Assembly (NCBI GenBank): GCA_963972525.1
Contig: CAXAUZ010000007.1
Span: forward strand, 62,001-126,000
DNA: 64,000 nt
Direction of reading: 5' to 3'
From: Salinilacustrithrix sp003476595
Lineage (GTDB): Bacteria > Actinomycetota > Acidimicrobiia > Acidimicrobiales > Salinilacustritrichaceae
Below, piece after piece: positions 7,173 to 16,122 of this stretch. The position numbers and the translations under genes were made by a program. The first letter of the stretch is position 1. Each line of letters begins with the position of its first letter. The notes beneath the pieces were generated by a model. It was given only the letters and a program-made list of their open reading frames with translations. It made no database searches and was not told where the DNA came from.

Positions 7173-8924
7173 TCAGGCGAGCGGCTGGGAACCGCGCTGG
7201 AGGGAACCCGGCCGTGCGCCGGTGAGCTCGCCGTGCTCGACGGTCGGCACGCCGCGCTTGATGGTGGCCACGTAGCCGGTGGCCTCCTGCAGGAGCCGGG
7301 TGCCGCCGGCGGGCAGGTCGGCGGCGAGGTGCGGCGGCCGCAGGGCGAGCCGGTCCAGGTCGATGACGTTGAGGTCGGCCAGGTAGCCGGGTGCCACCGC
7401 GCCGCGGTCGTGCCAGCCGACGTGGGCGGCGGTGCGCTGGGTCTGGTGGTGGACCATGTGCTCGAGGCTCAGCTTCGGGCCCCGGGTGCGGTCCCGGGTC
7501 CAGTGCGTGATCGCCGTGGTCGGCATGGTGCCGTCGGAGATGGCGTTGCAGTGGGCGCCGGCGTCGGACAGGCCGACCATGGCGTGGGGCGACGAGAGCA
7601 TCTCGTGGACGTCGTCGAGGCTGCCGTTGGCGTAGTTCATCAGCGGCACGTACAGCAGCGTGGAGCCGTCGCCGGTGGCGGCCGGGCCGGTGAGCAGGTC
7701 GTAGAGCACGTCGAAGGGCTCGCGGCCCTGTGCGGCGGCCAGGCCGGCGACGCTGTGCTCGGGGGTCGGCTCGTAGTCGGGCGGATCGGCCAGCGGGTAC
7801 ATGCGATCCCAGCCGGAGTGGATGATCAGCGGGAAGCCACGCAGGTGCCCGGCAGCGGCCGCATGCTCCTCGCGGAGGCGCTCGCGCACCTCGGGGGTGC
7901 GCAGCTCGGCGAGGCGGGCGGCGCGGTCGGTCGGCAGCCGGGACCACGTGGGCGCGAAGAGGAGCGGGTTCGCCGACGCGTCGAGCCCGAGGAGGACCCC
8001 GATCGGTCGCACGGCCACCTGGGCCTTGGCGTCGGCGCCGGCCTCGACCCAGCTCCCGATGGCGGTGAGCAGCTCCCGGAAGCGGTCCGGGGTGTCGTCG
8101 TTCTGCTGGACGGTGAACGACAGCGGCCGACCCACCTTCAGCGCCAGCTCGCCGAGCAGCTCGAGCTCGCGGGCGACGAGCTCGTCGTCGTCGGACTGGT
8201 AGGCGTCGGAGATGAGCTGGATGACCCCGGTGCCGGCCCGGGTGAGGGCATCCGCGATGCCGAGCACCTCATCGGTGGCGGCGGTGAGCGTGCCGATGGA
8301 CTCGCCGGTGCTGGTGCGGTGCACCCACGTGCGGCTGGTGGTGAAGCCCAGCGCCCCGGCGCGGATGCCGGCCTCGCACAGCCGGCTCATCGCCTCGATG
8401 TCGTCGGCCGTCGCCCGCTCGGTGTGGTCGGCGCCGCGTGCGCCCATCACGTAGGTCCGGAGCGCGGCGTGAGGGACCTGGGTGCCGACGTCGACGGTCC
8501 AGCGGTGGCGGTCGAGCACGTCGAGGTACTCGGGGAAGGTCTCCCAGCCCCACGTGAGCCCCTCGGCCAGCGCGGTGCCGGGGATGTCCTCCACGCCCTC
8601 GAGCAGCGAGATGAGCCAGTCGTGTCGGTCGGGCCGGGCCGGGGCGAAGCCGACCCCGCAGTTGCCGGTGACGACCGAGGTCACGCCGTTCACCGACGAG
8701 GGCGCCAGGTCGGGGTCCCAGGTGACCTGGCCGTCGTAGTGGGTGTGGATGTCGACCCAGCCGGGCGTGACGACCATGCCGTCGGCGTCGATGGTGCGCC
8801 GTCCGTCCCCGACGTCGTCGCCCACCGCCACGATGCGGTCGCCGTCGACGGCCACGTCGGCGCGGCGGCGCGGTGCGCCCGTCCCGTCCACGATCGTGCC
8901 GTTGCGGATCACCAGGTCGTGCAT
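7173..8924 (-). CDS. N-acyl-D-amino-acid deacylase (amidohydrolase)
   Basis: A 583-residue member of the D-aminoacylase branch of the amidohydrolase superfamily, which removes acyl groups from N-acyl-D-amino acids. The N-terminal beta-sandwich half starts MHDLVIRNGTIVDGTG. The metal-binding HxH is in DIHTHYDGQ, the characteristic Cys ligand in TGNCGVGFAP, and the catalytic Asp region in GLSDAGAHCN. The length is somewhat above the roughly 480-residue D-aminoacylases but normal for the actinobacterial paralogues often annotated as D-aminoacylase. A 15-base element identical to the one upstream of the monooxygenase at 2136 lies 22 bases upstream. Confidence 0.88.
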   Translation of the reverse strand: MHDLVIRNGTIVDGTGAPRRRADVAVDGDRIVAVGDDVGDGRRTIDADGMVVTPGWVDIHTHYDGQVTWDPDLAPSSVNGVTSVVTGNCGVGFAPARPDRHDWLISLLEGVEDIPGTALAEGLTWGWETFPEYLDVLDRHRWTVDVGTQVPHAALRTYVMGARGADHTERATADDIEAMSRLCEAGIRAGALGFTTSRTWVHRTSTGESIGTLTAATDEVLGIADALTRAGTGVIQLISDAYQSDDDELVARELELLGELALKVGRPLSFTVQQNDDTPDRFRELLTAIGSWVEAGADAKAQVAVRPIGVLLGLDASANPLLFAPTWSRLPTDRAARLAELRTPEVRERLREEHAAAAGHLRGFPLIIHSGWDRMYPLADPPDYEPTPEHSVAGLAAAQGREPFDVLYDLLTGPAATGDGSTLLYVPLMNYANGSLDDVHEMLSSPHAMVGLSDAGAHCNAISDGTMPTTAITHWTRDRTRGPKLSLEHMVHHQTQRTAAHVGWHDRGAVAPGYLADLNVIDLDRLALRPPHLAADLPAGGTRLLQEATGYVATIKRGVPTVEHGELTGARPGSLQRGSQPLA

Positions 8925-8945
8925 GTCGTCCCCCGAAGGTCGTTC

Positions 8946-8960
8946 CTGGCAACGACCGTA
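8946..8960 (-). promoter_or_regulatory. Shared promoter-like element, second copy
   Basis: The minus strand reads TACGGTCGTTGCCAG, identical to 2168-2182, and lies 22 bases upstream of the D-aminoacylase ATG. Both copies are in the same orientation relative to their genes. Confidence 0.45.
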
Positions 8961-8981
8961 GCCTCGGCCAGGAGCCGCGGC

Positions 8982-10655
8982 CTACGGCGGGCTGGAGCCC
9001 TCGCTGTCCTGGAGGCGGAACCAGTGGTGGGCGTAGCCGGCCAGGGTGAGCTCGATGGTCGAGCCGTCGACCTCGTGGACCGGCTGCGCCGCGTCGAGCA
9101 GGTCGACCACCTGGTCGCAGCCCTCCATGGGGCCGAGGTCGACGCGCAGCAGGCGCGGGGTCGGGCTCAGGTTGTGGATCGCGACGACGGCGGAACGCTC
9201 CCAGTCGCAGCGGTGGGCGAGCACGGCGTCGTCGCCGGTGTCGAGCAGCATCGTCGTGCCCCAGCCCAGCTCGGGCGTCTCGCGCCGGCGGCGGATCATC
9301 CGCTCCATCCAGGTGAGCAGCGAGTCGGACCGCCGTCGCTGGTCGGCGACGTTGACCGCCAGCGGACCGAACTGGCCGTCGGGCACGGGTCGGGTCAGGC
9401 GCGACGGTCGGGCCGAGGAGAACCCGGCGTTCTTGCCGTCGGTCCACTGCATCGGCGTGCGCACGCTCAGGCGACCCTCGATGTCGAGGTTCTCGCCCAT
9501 GCCGATCTCCTCGCCGTAGAAGAGCACCGGCGTGCCGGGGAGGCTGAACAGCAGGCTGTACACCATCCGGATGCGGTCCTGGTCGCCGTCGAGCATCGGC
9601 GGGAGACGCCGGCGCAGGCCACGGCCGTACAGCTGCATGTGCTCCTCGGGGCCGAAGGCGTCGAACACCTCCTGGCGCTCGTCGTCGGTCAGCTGGTCGA
9701 GGGTGAGCTCGTCGTGGTTGCGCACGAAGATGGCCCACTGGGCGTCCTCGGGGATCTCCGGTCGGGCCTCGAGCGCGCCGCGGATCGGGCCGGCGTCGCA
9801 GCGGGCCAGCGCCAGGTACATGGCCTGCATGAGCGGGAAGTCGAACAGCAGTTCGAGCTCGTCGTCGTCGCCGAAGAACTCGACGAGGCCCTCGGGTGGC
9901 AGGTTCACCTCGCCGAGCAGCACCGAGTCGCCTCGGCGACGGGACATGAACGCGCGCAGGTCGCGGATCATCTCGTGGGGGTCGAGGGAGAGCTCGCCGT
10001 CGGCGCCGGTGGCTTCGGTCTCGATGAGGAAGGGCACGGCGTCGACCCGGAAGCCGTCGACCCCGAGCTGGAGCCAGAAGCCGGCGATCTTGGCGATCTC
10101 CTCGCGGACCGCTGGGTTGCCGATGTTGAGGTCGGGCTGGTGGGAGTAGAAGTGGTGCAGGTACCACTCGCCGGTCTTGTCATCCTGGGTCCAGATGCTG
10201 TCCTCGGCGTCGGGGAAGACGACCTCGGCGAAGGGCTCCTTCGGCTCGTCCTCGACCCAGACGTACCAGTCGCGGGAGGGGTTGTCCTTCGATCGTCGTG
10301 AGGCGCGGAACCACGGGTGCTGGTCCGAGGTGTGGTTCACCACCAGGTCGACGATGATCCGCATGCCCCGGTCCTTCGCCGTGCGCACGAACGCGACGAG
10401 GTCGCCGAGGGACCCCAGGCTCGGGTCGACCGAGTAGTAGTCGGTGATGTCGTAGCCGTCGTCCCGGTTGGGGGAGGGGTAGAAGGGCATCAGCCAGATG
10501 CACGTGACCCCCATCCCGGCCAGGTGGTCGACCCGGTCGGTGAGGCCGGCGAGGTCGCCGGTGCCGTCGCCGTCGGTGTCGAGGAAGGTCTCGACGTCGA
10601 GGCAGTAGATGATCCCGTTCTTCCACCACAGGTCGCTCGTGCGCGAGGCGCTCAT
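8982..10655 (-). CDS. Trehalose synthase-like GH13 enzyme
   Basis: A 557-residue glycoside hydrolase family 13 protein. It has the four conserved regions in order: DLVVNHTS, GFRVDAVPF (Asp nucleophile), LLGEVN (Glu acid/base) and FVRNHDELTLD. The RNHDELTL wording and the early IIYCLDVETFLDTDGDGTGD are typical of trehalose synthase / maltose alpha-glucosyltransferase relatives, which interconvert maltose and trehalose; an alpha-glucosidase cannot be excluded. ATG 10655 has GGAAGGA 8 bases upstream and overlaps the preceding stop by 4 bases. OtsA at 24006 is a second trehalose-related gene in the window. Confidence 0.85.
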   Translation of the reverse strand: MSASRTSDLWWKNGIIYCLDVETFLDTDGDGTGDLAGLTDRVDHLAGMGVTCIWLMPFYPSPNRDDGYDITDYYSVDPSLGSLGDLVAFVRTAKDRGMRIIVDLVVNHTSDQHPWFRASRRSKDNPSRDWYVWVEDEPKEPFAEVVFPDAEDSIWTQDDKTGEWYLHHFYSHQPDLNIGNPAVREEIAKIAGFWLQLGVDGFRVDAVPFLIETEATGADGELSLDPHEMIRDLRAFMSRRRGDSVLLGEVNLPPEGLVEFFGDDDELELLFDFPLMQAMYLALARCDAGPIRGALEARPEIPEDAQWAIFVRNHDELTLDQLTDDERQEVFDAFGPEEHMQLYGRGLRRRLPPMLDGDQDRIRMVYSLLFSLPGTPVLFYGEEIGMGENLDIEGRLSVRTPMQWTDGKNAGFSSARPSRLTRPVPDGQFGPLAVNVADQRRRSDSLLTWMERMIRRRRETPELGWGTTMLLDTGDDAVLAHRCDWERSAVVAIHNLSPTPRLLRVDLGPMEGCDQVVDLLDAAQPVHEVDGSTIELTLAGYAHHWFRLQDSEGSSPP

Positions 10656-11635
10656 CGATCGGTCCTTCCGTCGCCGGCATGCAGGGAGGGCAACACGTGC
10701 TCGGCGAACGCGTCGATGAACGCGTCCTGGGTCTGGCCGACGTGGTGGAGGTAGAGCGAATCGACGCCCAGCGCGAGGTACTCCTGGAGCCACTCGAGCT
10801 GCTGGCCGAGGTCGGACGACACGAGCACCTTCTCGCGCACGTCGGCGGCGGTGACGTGCACGGCGGCGGCGTCGAACTGCGCTGGCATCTCGAGGTTCCA
10901 CGCCAGGTTGGAGGCGAACACGTTGGTCCGCCACTGCTCGTGGGCGACGGCTTCGGCGGTCGCCTCGTCGGGATCCCAGCTCAGGTGCACCTGCAGGAAG
11001 ATCGGCTTGCCCTCGCCGCCGCCCTCGCGGAACGCGTCGAACACCTTCCGGAGCACGTCGTGGGGCTGGTTGATCGTGATGAGGGCATCGGCCCAGCCGC
11101 CGACGGTGCGGGCGGTCCCTTCGCTGACGGCGGCGCCCACCAGCATCGGGGGTTCGGCCGGCAGGTCCCAGAGCCGGGCCCGGTCGACGGTGACGAGGCC
11201 GTCGTGGGTGACCTCCTCGCCGGCGAGCAGCGCCTTGATGATGTCGACGCACTCGAGCAGGCGGCGGTCGCGGGTGGGCTTGTCCGGCCACCGCTCGCCG
11301 GTGATGTGCTCGTTCAGCGCCTCGCCCGAGCCGAGTGCGGTCCAGAACCGGCCCGGGTACATCTCGGCGAGGGTGGCGATGGCGTGGGCGATGATCGCCG
11401 GGTGGTAGCGCTGCACGGGGGCGTTGACCACGCCGCAGCGAACCGACGTGGCCTCGAGCGCGGCGCCGAGCCAGGACCAGGCGAAGCCCGAGTGGCCCTG
11501 GCGCTCGCCCCACGGGGCGATGTGGTCCGAGCAGCTCACGTCGTCGAAGCCGGCCCGATCGGCCCGCTTGGCCGCGTCGAGGAGGGCGCTGGGGGCGAGC
11601 TGCTCGTGGGACGCGTGGAACCCGACTCGTGTCAT
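10652..11635 (-). CDS. Luciferase-like (LLM) flavin oxidoreductase
   Basis: A 327-residue TIM-barrel protein of the bacterial luciferase-like superfamily, beginning MTRVGFHASHEQLAPSAL. The DHIAPW, TALGSGEALNEH and LLVGAAVSEGTARTVG segments fit the class that uses FMN or F420. The sequence resembles the TIGR03885-type proteins I remember as neighbours of GH13 genes. It is co-transcribed with, and overlaps (ATGA), the trehalose synthase-like gene. The ATG at 11635 was chosen over upstream codons because the conserved N-terminus starts there. The reaction is unknown. Confidence 0.82.
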   Translation of the reverse strand: MTRVGFHASHEQLAPSALLDAAKRADRAGFDDVSCSDHIAPWGERQGHSGFAWSWLGAALEATSVRCGVVNAPVQRYHPAIIAHAIATLAEMYPGRFWTALGSGEALNEHITGERWPDKPTRDRRLLECVDIIKALLAGEEVTHDGLVTVDRARLWDLPAEPPMLVGAAVSEGTARTVGGWADALITINQPHDVLRKVFDAFREGGGEGKPIFLQVHLSWDPDEATAEAVAHEQWRTNVFASNLAWNLEMPAQFDAAAVHVTAADVREKVLVSSDLGQQLEWLQEYLALGVDSLYLHHVGQTQDAFIDAFAEHVLPSLHAGDGRTDR

Positions 11636-11687
11636 GGCTGGCGTCCGTACCCACGGCCGCGCGGCGGCAACCACGCCCCCACCGCGT

Positions 11688-11739
11688 CGTTCTGGCCTAC
11701 CGATCCCCTCGCATGCGGGGGAATCGGTAGGCCAGAACG
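11688..11739 (-). terminator. Long hairpin downstream of the S9 peptidase
   Basis: Arms of about 21-23 bases (11688-11708 and 11717-11739) pair almost perfectly, with one bulged base and an 8-base loop. It starts 3 bases after the S9 peptidase stop (11742, minus strand) and precedes the LLM gene. No U-tract follows, as is common for actinobacterial terminators. Confidence 0.7.
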
Positions 11740-11741
11740 GG

Positions 11742-13946
11742 TCAGGGGGAGAGGGTGTGGCGGAAGAACTCGAGGATGCGGTGCTCCATCGACTCGCGGT
11801 CGGCCTCCTGGCGGGGCATGTGCCGCTCGTCGGGGTACAGGAGCAGGCGGTGGTCGATGTCGGCGTGCACGAGCGCGTTCACGAGGCGAGCGGTGTGGCG
11901 GAAGTGCACGTTCTCGTCGATGAGGCCGTGCACGAGCAGCAGGTGCCGGCCGCGCATGCCCTGGACGTGGGCCATCACCGACGCGTCGCGGTAGCCGTCG
12001 GGGTTCCCGGCCGGTGTGCCCATGTAGCGCTCGGTGTAGTGCGTGTCGTAGCCGTCCCAGGACGTCACCGGTGCGCCCGCGCACGCGCTGCGGAACACGT
12101 CGGGTCGCCGGGCGAGGCACATCGCGCTCAGGTAGCCGCCGTAGCTCCAGCCGTAGATGCCGACCCGGTCGGGGTCGGTCGTGCCCTCGGCGACCAGGGC
12201 CTCGACCAGGCGGACCTGGTCGTCGACCTCCACCGTGCCCATGTGGCGGTGCAGCGCGCCCTCGAAGGCCAGGCCGCGGTCGGTGGACCCGCGTCCGTCG
12301 ACCACCGCCACGCAGAAGCCCTCCTGGCGCAGGAGCTGGGCCCGCAGTGCGACGGTGGGGGCCCAGGACCGGGTGACGAGCTGAGCGTGCGGGCCGCCGT
12401 AGACCCACACCACCGTCGGGAACGGCCCGTCCCCGTCGGGTCGGTACACGGCCGCGTGCAGCTCGGTGCGCTGGCCCCCGGCGTCGAGCGGCTCGGTGTC
12501 GACGGTGCGCAGCGCCGGCGGTCGGAGCGCGAGCTCGTCGACCCGGGGGTCGTCGGCCGCATCGTGCAGGGCGTGGGTCCGGTCGCCGGCGTGGAGCACC
12601 GTCCGGGGCGGCGCGCCGGGCATCGAGGTGGTGTGCACCCAGGCGTCGGTCTCCGGATGGGCGACCGCGCCGTGGACCCCGGCCTCGGCGGTGAGCTGCT
12701 CGACCGGCCCGGCGTCGAGGCCCACGCGGTGGATGTGGCGCTCGAGCGGCGACGCGCCCGTCGAGCGGAACCACACCGTCCCGGCGCCGACCCCGACGAC
12801 GTCGGTGACCACCCAGGGGCCCGCGGTCAGGACGCGGCGGAGCCCGCCGTCGGCCTCCCGCACCTCGAGGTGGCGGAACCCGGTCCGCTCGCTGGCCCAC
12901 AGCAGGGACCCGTCGGGCAGCGGTCGGAGGACGTCGTGGAGGTTGATCCAGGTCTCCGACACCTCGGTCCAGAGCAGCGTGCCGGGCACGCTGCCGTCCC
13001 GAGCCGTCGACACGTCGTACCGGACGATGTCGAGGCGGCGCTGGTCGCGCGACTGCAGCTGCACCACGGCGGCTTGGTCATCGACCCAGTCGACCCGGGC
13101 GACGTAGCGGTCGGCTCCGATGTCGCTGGCGTCGAGGTCGAGCCAGGCCGGGGACGCGGCCCCGCTGCCGTCGGTGGGCACGACGCCCACCCGCACGAGC
13201 GCGTTCGCCGCGCCGGCGAAGGGGTAGCGGTGATCCTCCTGCGCGCCGGCGCCGACCTCGTCGCTGCCCTGGTGGACGATGCGGTACACCGGGATGTGGG
13301 TCTCGTCGACCTCGCAGAACGCGAGGTGGGCGCCGTCCGGGGAGAACCAGAAGCCCTCGGACCGGCCCATCTCCTCCTGGGCCACGTACTCGGCCAGCCC
13401 GTTGGTGCGCCCGGTGGCGGCCGCCCCCGCCGTGACGGCGCGCGGGGCGTCGCCGTCGAGGTCGACGTCGGCGACGTGGACCTCGTCGCCGGCCACGAAC
13501 CCGACGCGGGTGCCGTCGGCGGAGAGCCGGGCGTCGAGGATGGCGCCGTCGACGGCGTCCGCCGGGACCACGAGGCGGGGTGGGTGGTCCTCGCCGCCCG
13601 CGAGGCCGTCGAGCACCCAGAGCCCGTCGACCATCGGCACCAGCACCCGGTCGGCGCCGTCGGCCCACTGGTACCGGGTCACCCCGACGGCCAGCTCCCG
13701 GGCCCGCTCCCGGCGCAGGCGCTCCTCGATCCCGACGGTCGCCTCGTCGACCGCGGCGCCGGGCGTCGGGAGCCGGATCGTCGTGCCGCGGCCGACGTCG
13801 ACGACGTGCAGCGACTGGTGGAGGCTGCCGGGCTCGGCGAGCAGGTAGGTCACGGCGCGACCGTCGGGCGAGAACCGGACGGACGTCGGCGCGGTGGTGC
13901 CCGGCGCGGGCCGCCGGGCCACGTCGGTGGTGGTCAGCGCACGCAT
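11742..13946 (-). CDS. S9 family peptidase (dipeptidyl-peptidase IV type)
   Basis: A 734-residue serine peptidase with an N-terminal beta-propeller of about 450 residues (repeated FSPDG-type blades) and a C-terminal alpha/beta hydrolase. The catalytic Ser is in GIYGWSYGGYLSA, the Asp in LVHGLIDENVHF and the His in DERHMPR. The N-terminal Glu pair used by DPP-IV enzymes to bind the substrate amino end may be in YVAQEEMGRSEGFW. No signal peptide is seen, so it probably acts on peptides in the cytoplasm. ATG 13946 lies 7 bases after a TAGGGT hexamer, which supports this start and a leaderless mRNA. Confidence 0.9.
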   Translation of the reverse strand: MRALTTTDVARRPAPGTTAPTSVRFSPDGRAVTYLLAEPGSLHQSLHVVDVGRGTTIRLPTPGAAVDEATVGIEERLRRERARELAVGVTRYQWADGADRVLVPMVDGLWVLDGLAGGEDHPPRLVVPADAVDGAILDARLSADGTRVGFVAGDEVHVADVDLDGDAPRAVTAGAAATGRTNGLAEYVAQEEMGRSEGFWFSPDGAHLAFCEVDETHIPVYRIVHQGSDEVGAGAQEDHRYPFAGAANALVRVGVVPTDGSGAASPAWLDLDASDIGADRYVARVDWVDDQAAVVQLQSRDQRRLDIVRYDVSTARDGSVPGTLLWTEVSETWINLHDVLRPLPDGSLLWASERTGFRHLEVREADGGLRRVLTAGPWVVTDVVGVGAGTVWFRSTGASPLERHIHRVGLDAGPVEQLTAEAGVHGAVAHPETDAWVHTTSMPGAPPRTVLHAGDRTHALHDAADDPRVDELALRPPALRTVDTEPLDAGGQRTELHAAVYRPDGDGPFPTVVWVYGGPHAQLVTRSWAPTVALRAQLLRQEGFCVAVVDGRGSTDRGLAFEGALHRHMGTVEVDDQVRLVEALVAEGTTDPDRVGIYGWSYGGYLSAMCLARRPDVFRSACAGAPVTSWDGYDTHYTERYMGTPAGNPDGYRDASVMAHVQGMRGRHLLLVHGLIDENVHFRHTARLVNALVHADIDHRLLLYPDERHMPRQEADRESMEHRILEFFRHTLSP

Positions 13947-13953
13947 CGGCGCG

Positions 13954-13959
13954 ACCCTA
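13954..13959 (-). promoter_or_regulatory. -10 hexamer of a leaderless promoter (S9 peptidase)
   Basis: TAGGGT on the minus strand, 7 bases before the ATG at 13946. Transcription would start at or next to the A of the ATG. Confidence 0.5.
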
Positions 13960-14001
13960 CGGGGCGTCTTCCCCGGCGGGCGGTGGGGTACGGATCCCGA
14001 C

Positions 14002-14442
14002 ATGGCAGACCCCGAGCCCGGAGACGCACCGATGGATCCCCGCCATCCGAGCAAGCACGGCAACGAGGTCGTGGAACCCGCGACGCAGGCAGAGGTGAGC
14101 CGTCGACGTGGCGCCCAGGCCGAGCAGACGGACGAGCTCCTCGGCACGCCCACCACCCCGGCGCTCCCGTCGTCCATGGGCAAGGGCATGTTCGCCGGCG
14201 CCGCCATCGGCGCGGTGGTCGGTGCACTGCTGCTGACGCCCCTGGCCTTCGCCAACATCCTCGATCTCGACTTCTTCGTCCGTCTGGTCATCGTCTGGGT
14301 CGCCGGCGCCGCCGCCGGCGCCACGATCGGCGCGGTGTTCTTCGCCGGCGCCAAGGCCGAGATGGACAACCCGGAGAACGACGAGTACCTCTACGCGGAT
14401 GGTCCGTCGGACGACCGCCGCCAGGGACCTGGCCTCGACTGA
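14002..14442 (+). CDS. Small membrane protein with glycine-zipper segments
   Basis: A 146-residue protein with a polar N-terminal half (about 60 residues, charged) and two membrane segments rich in Gly and Ala: KGMFAGAAIGAVVGALLL and VIVWVAGAAAGATIGAVFF. The GxxxG-type spacing suggests tight helix packing or oligomerisation. The tail is acidic. No enzymatic motif was found and the family is not recognised. The ATG at 14002 follows TACGGA by 7 bases, close to the leaderless pattern. The gene overlaps the downstream lipoprotein gene by 44 bases, so the two are likely co-expressed. Confidence 0.7.
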   Translation: MADPEPGDAPMDPRHPSKHGNEVVEPATQAEVSRRRGAQAEQTDELLGTPTTPALPSSMGKGMFAGAAIGAVVGALLLTPLAFANILDLDFFVRLVIVWVAGAAAGATIGAVFFAGAKAEMDNPENDEYLYADGPSDDRRQGPGLD

Positions 14443-15223
14443 ACCCCGACGCTCCCGTGCGCCCCTCGGGGGGCTGCTCGCGCTGGTGCTCGGGCTCGTC
14501 GTCGCCGCCTGTGGCGGCGACGACATCACGGTCGAGCGCTCCGGCGGTGCAGCACCGCTGACCGCCGACGGCGCCGTCGAAGCGGCGACCACGGCGGAGC
14601 CGACGACGCTCGCGCCGGCCACCACCGCCGCGCCGCCCACGACGGCGGCCCCGCCCACGACGGCGGCGGTCCCGCGCGTCCTGGTCGACACGGGGTTCGC
14701 GCCGTTCGCCACCGTCGACCAGGTGGTGCTCGTCCATCCCGCGGCACAGGTGGAGACGGTCGGGTTCCACGAGTCCAACCACGACGGCGCCCGCCAGCTG
14801 ACGCCGACGGAGTCCGCGGCCCGACCGATCGAGCTCGAGTCGCGGGAGCGGGGCACCGGCTCGCGGAGCGCGGCGGACATCGTGGTCTCCCCTGACGCCG
14901 AGATCCGCTCGCCGGTCACGGGCACCGTGAAGCGGGCCGGTGGCTACATCCTGTACTGCGAACACGACGACGACTTCGCGGTCATCGAGCCCGACGCCCG
15001 TCCCGGGTGGGAGGTCAAGGTCCTCCACATCGACGGCGTGCAGGTCCAGGCCGGTCAGCGGGTCGAGGCCGGCGCCACGGTGCTCGCCCCCCGGCCCACG
15101 CCGCTGCCGTTCGCGTCCCAGGTCGACGACCACACGGCGTCGCCAGCCTGGCCCCACGTGCACATCGAGGTCGTGGACACCAGCATCCCCGATCGCCCGT
15201 CCCCGGGCGGGAGCGGCTGCTGA
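14399..15223 (+). CDS. Degenerate M23-type (LytM-like) lipoprotein
   Basis: A 274-residue lipoprotein: basic N-terminus, hydrophobic stretch and lipobox (LVLGLVVAACGGD), then a Thr/Ala/Pro linker of about 40 residues. The C-terminal domain follows the M23 plan (SPVTGTVKRAGGYIL, then WPHVHIEVVD with the HxH metal motif). The first M23 metal motif is not canonical: FHESNHDGARQ sits far upstream, and no plain HxGxD follows. It may therefore bind metal differently or be a non-catalytic peptidoglycan-associated regulator. Its start lies inside the upstream gene. Confidence 0.72.
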   Translation: MVRRTTAARDLASTEPRRSRAPLGGLLALVLGLVVAACGGDDITVERSGGAAPLTADGAVEAATTAEPTTLAPATTAAPPTTAAPPTTAAVPRVLVDTGFAPFATVDQVVLVHPAAQVETVGFHESNHDGARQLTPTESAARPIELESRERGTGSRSAADIVVSPDAEIRSPVTGTVKRAGGYILYCEHDDDFAVIEPDARPGWEVKVLHIDGVQVQAGQRVEAGATVLAPRPTPLPFASQVDDHTASPAWPHVHIEVVDTSIPDRPSPGGSGC

Positions 15224-15285
15224 AGCCACCGGTCGTCCACCTCGTGGCCATCGGCGATCCACCAGATGGCTGGTAGAAGGAGGCG

Positions 15286-16107
15286 GTGCGCATCCTCGTG
15301 ACCAACGACGACGGGATCGACTCGCTCGGCCTGCACGTCCTCGCCCGCCGGCTCACCGAGGTCGGCGACGTCGTGGTCGTCGCCCCCGACCGGGAGTACT
15401 CGGGCTTCGGCGCTGCGCTCGGCACCCTGCACCTCATGCAGCCCGAGGTGCAGCGGGAGCACATCGACGGCGTCCCGGAGGCGTGGTCGGTGAGCGGCCC
15501 GCCGGCCCTGTGCGTCTACTTCTCGCGGTTCGGCTGCTTCGGGGACATCGACCTGGTGGTCTCGGGCATCAACCCGGGCGCCAACACCGGCCGGGCGATC
15601 TACCACTCGGGCACGGTCGGCGCCGCCATCACGGCCCGCAACGGTGGGCTCAACGGGGTCGCCGTGAGCCAGTCCGTGGTCGGGTTCGGCGTCGAGGGCC
15701 AGGGCTGGGACGAGATGATCCAGGACCAGCGATGGGACACGGCAGCCGAGGTCGCCGCCCGGGTCACCGAGTCCCTCATCGACGACCTGCCCGAGCCGCC
15801 CCTCGTGGTGAACATCAACGTCCCCAACGTCGGGCTCGAGGAGATCACGGCGTGGCGCCACGCCGAGGTCGGCACGATCCCGCCCCGGTCGATGTCGTCG
15901 GCCACCCTCGTGCCCCGCGAGGGGTACGAGGAGACCTTCACCGTGCAGATGGAGTGGGGCGACCCGGTCGAGCTGCCCATCGAGACCGACGGCGGCTCCG
16001 TGGAGGCCGGCGAGGTGTCGATCAGCTACCTGAGCCGCATCGTCCACGAGCCCGGCTCGACGATCCCGGCCGTCGACGCCGTGCTGGACGGGCTCACCGG
16101 CGGCTGA
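15286..16107 (+). CDS. surE: 5'/3'-nucleotidase SurE
   Basis: A 273-residue survival protein E, a metal-dependent nucleoside monophosphatase. The defining motif VTNDDGIDSLGL is at the N-terminus, with SGINPGANTG and YHSGTVGAA further in, all expected for the divalent-metal site. The GTG start at 15286 is preceded at once by GAAGGAGG, an excellent ribosome-binding site. The length is slightly above the usual 250 residues. It stands alone, pointing towards the SDR gene on the other strand. Confidence 0.93.
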   Translation: MRILVTNDDGIDSLGLHVLARRLTEVGDVVVVAPDREYSGFGAALGTLHLMQPEVQREHIDGVPEAWSVSGPPALCVYFSRFGCFGDIDLVVSGINPGANTGRAIYHSGTVGAAITARNGGLNGVAVSQSVVGFGVEGQGWDEMIQDQRWDTAAEVAARVTESLIDDLPEPPLVVNINVPNVGLEEITAWRHAEVGTIPPRSMSSATLVPREGYEETFTVQMEWGDPVELPIETDGGSVEAGEVSISYLSRIVHEPGSTIPAVDAVLDGLTGG

Positions 16108-16122
16108 CGCAGCCCACGGGCG

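Noticed and set aside
7233..10301. A 1022-codon open frame on the plus strand, antisense to the D-aminoacylase and GH13 genes
   Set aside because: Its translation is low-complexity Gly/Val/Ala/Asp/Arg sequence with no motif, while the opposite strand encodes two proteins with complete catalytic motifs. It is a shadow caused by high GC.
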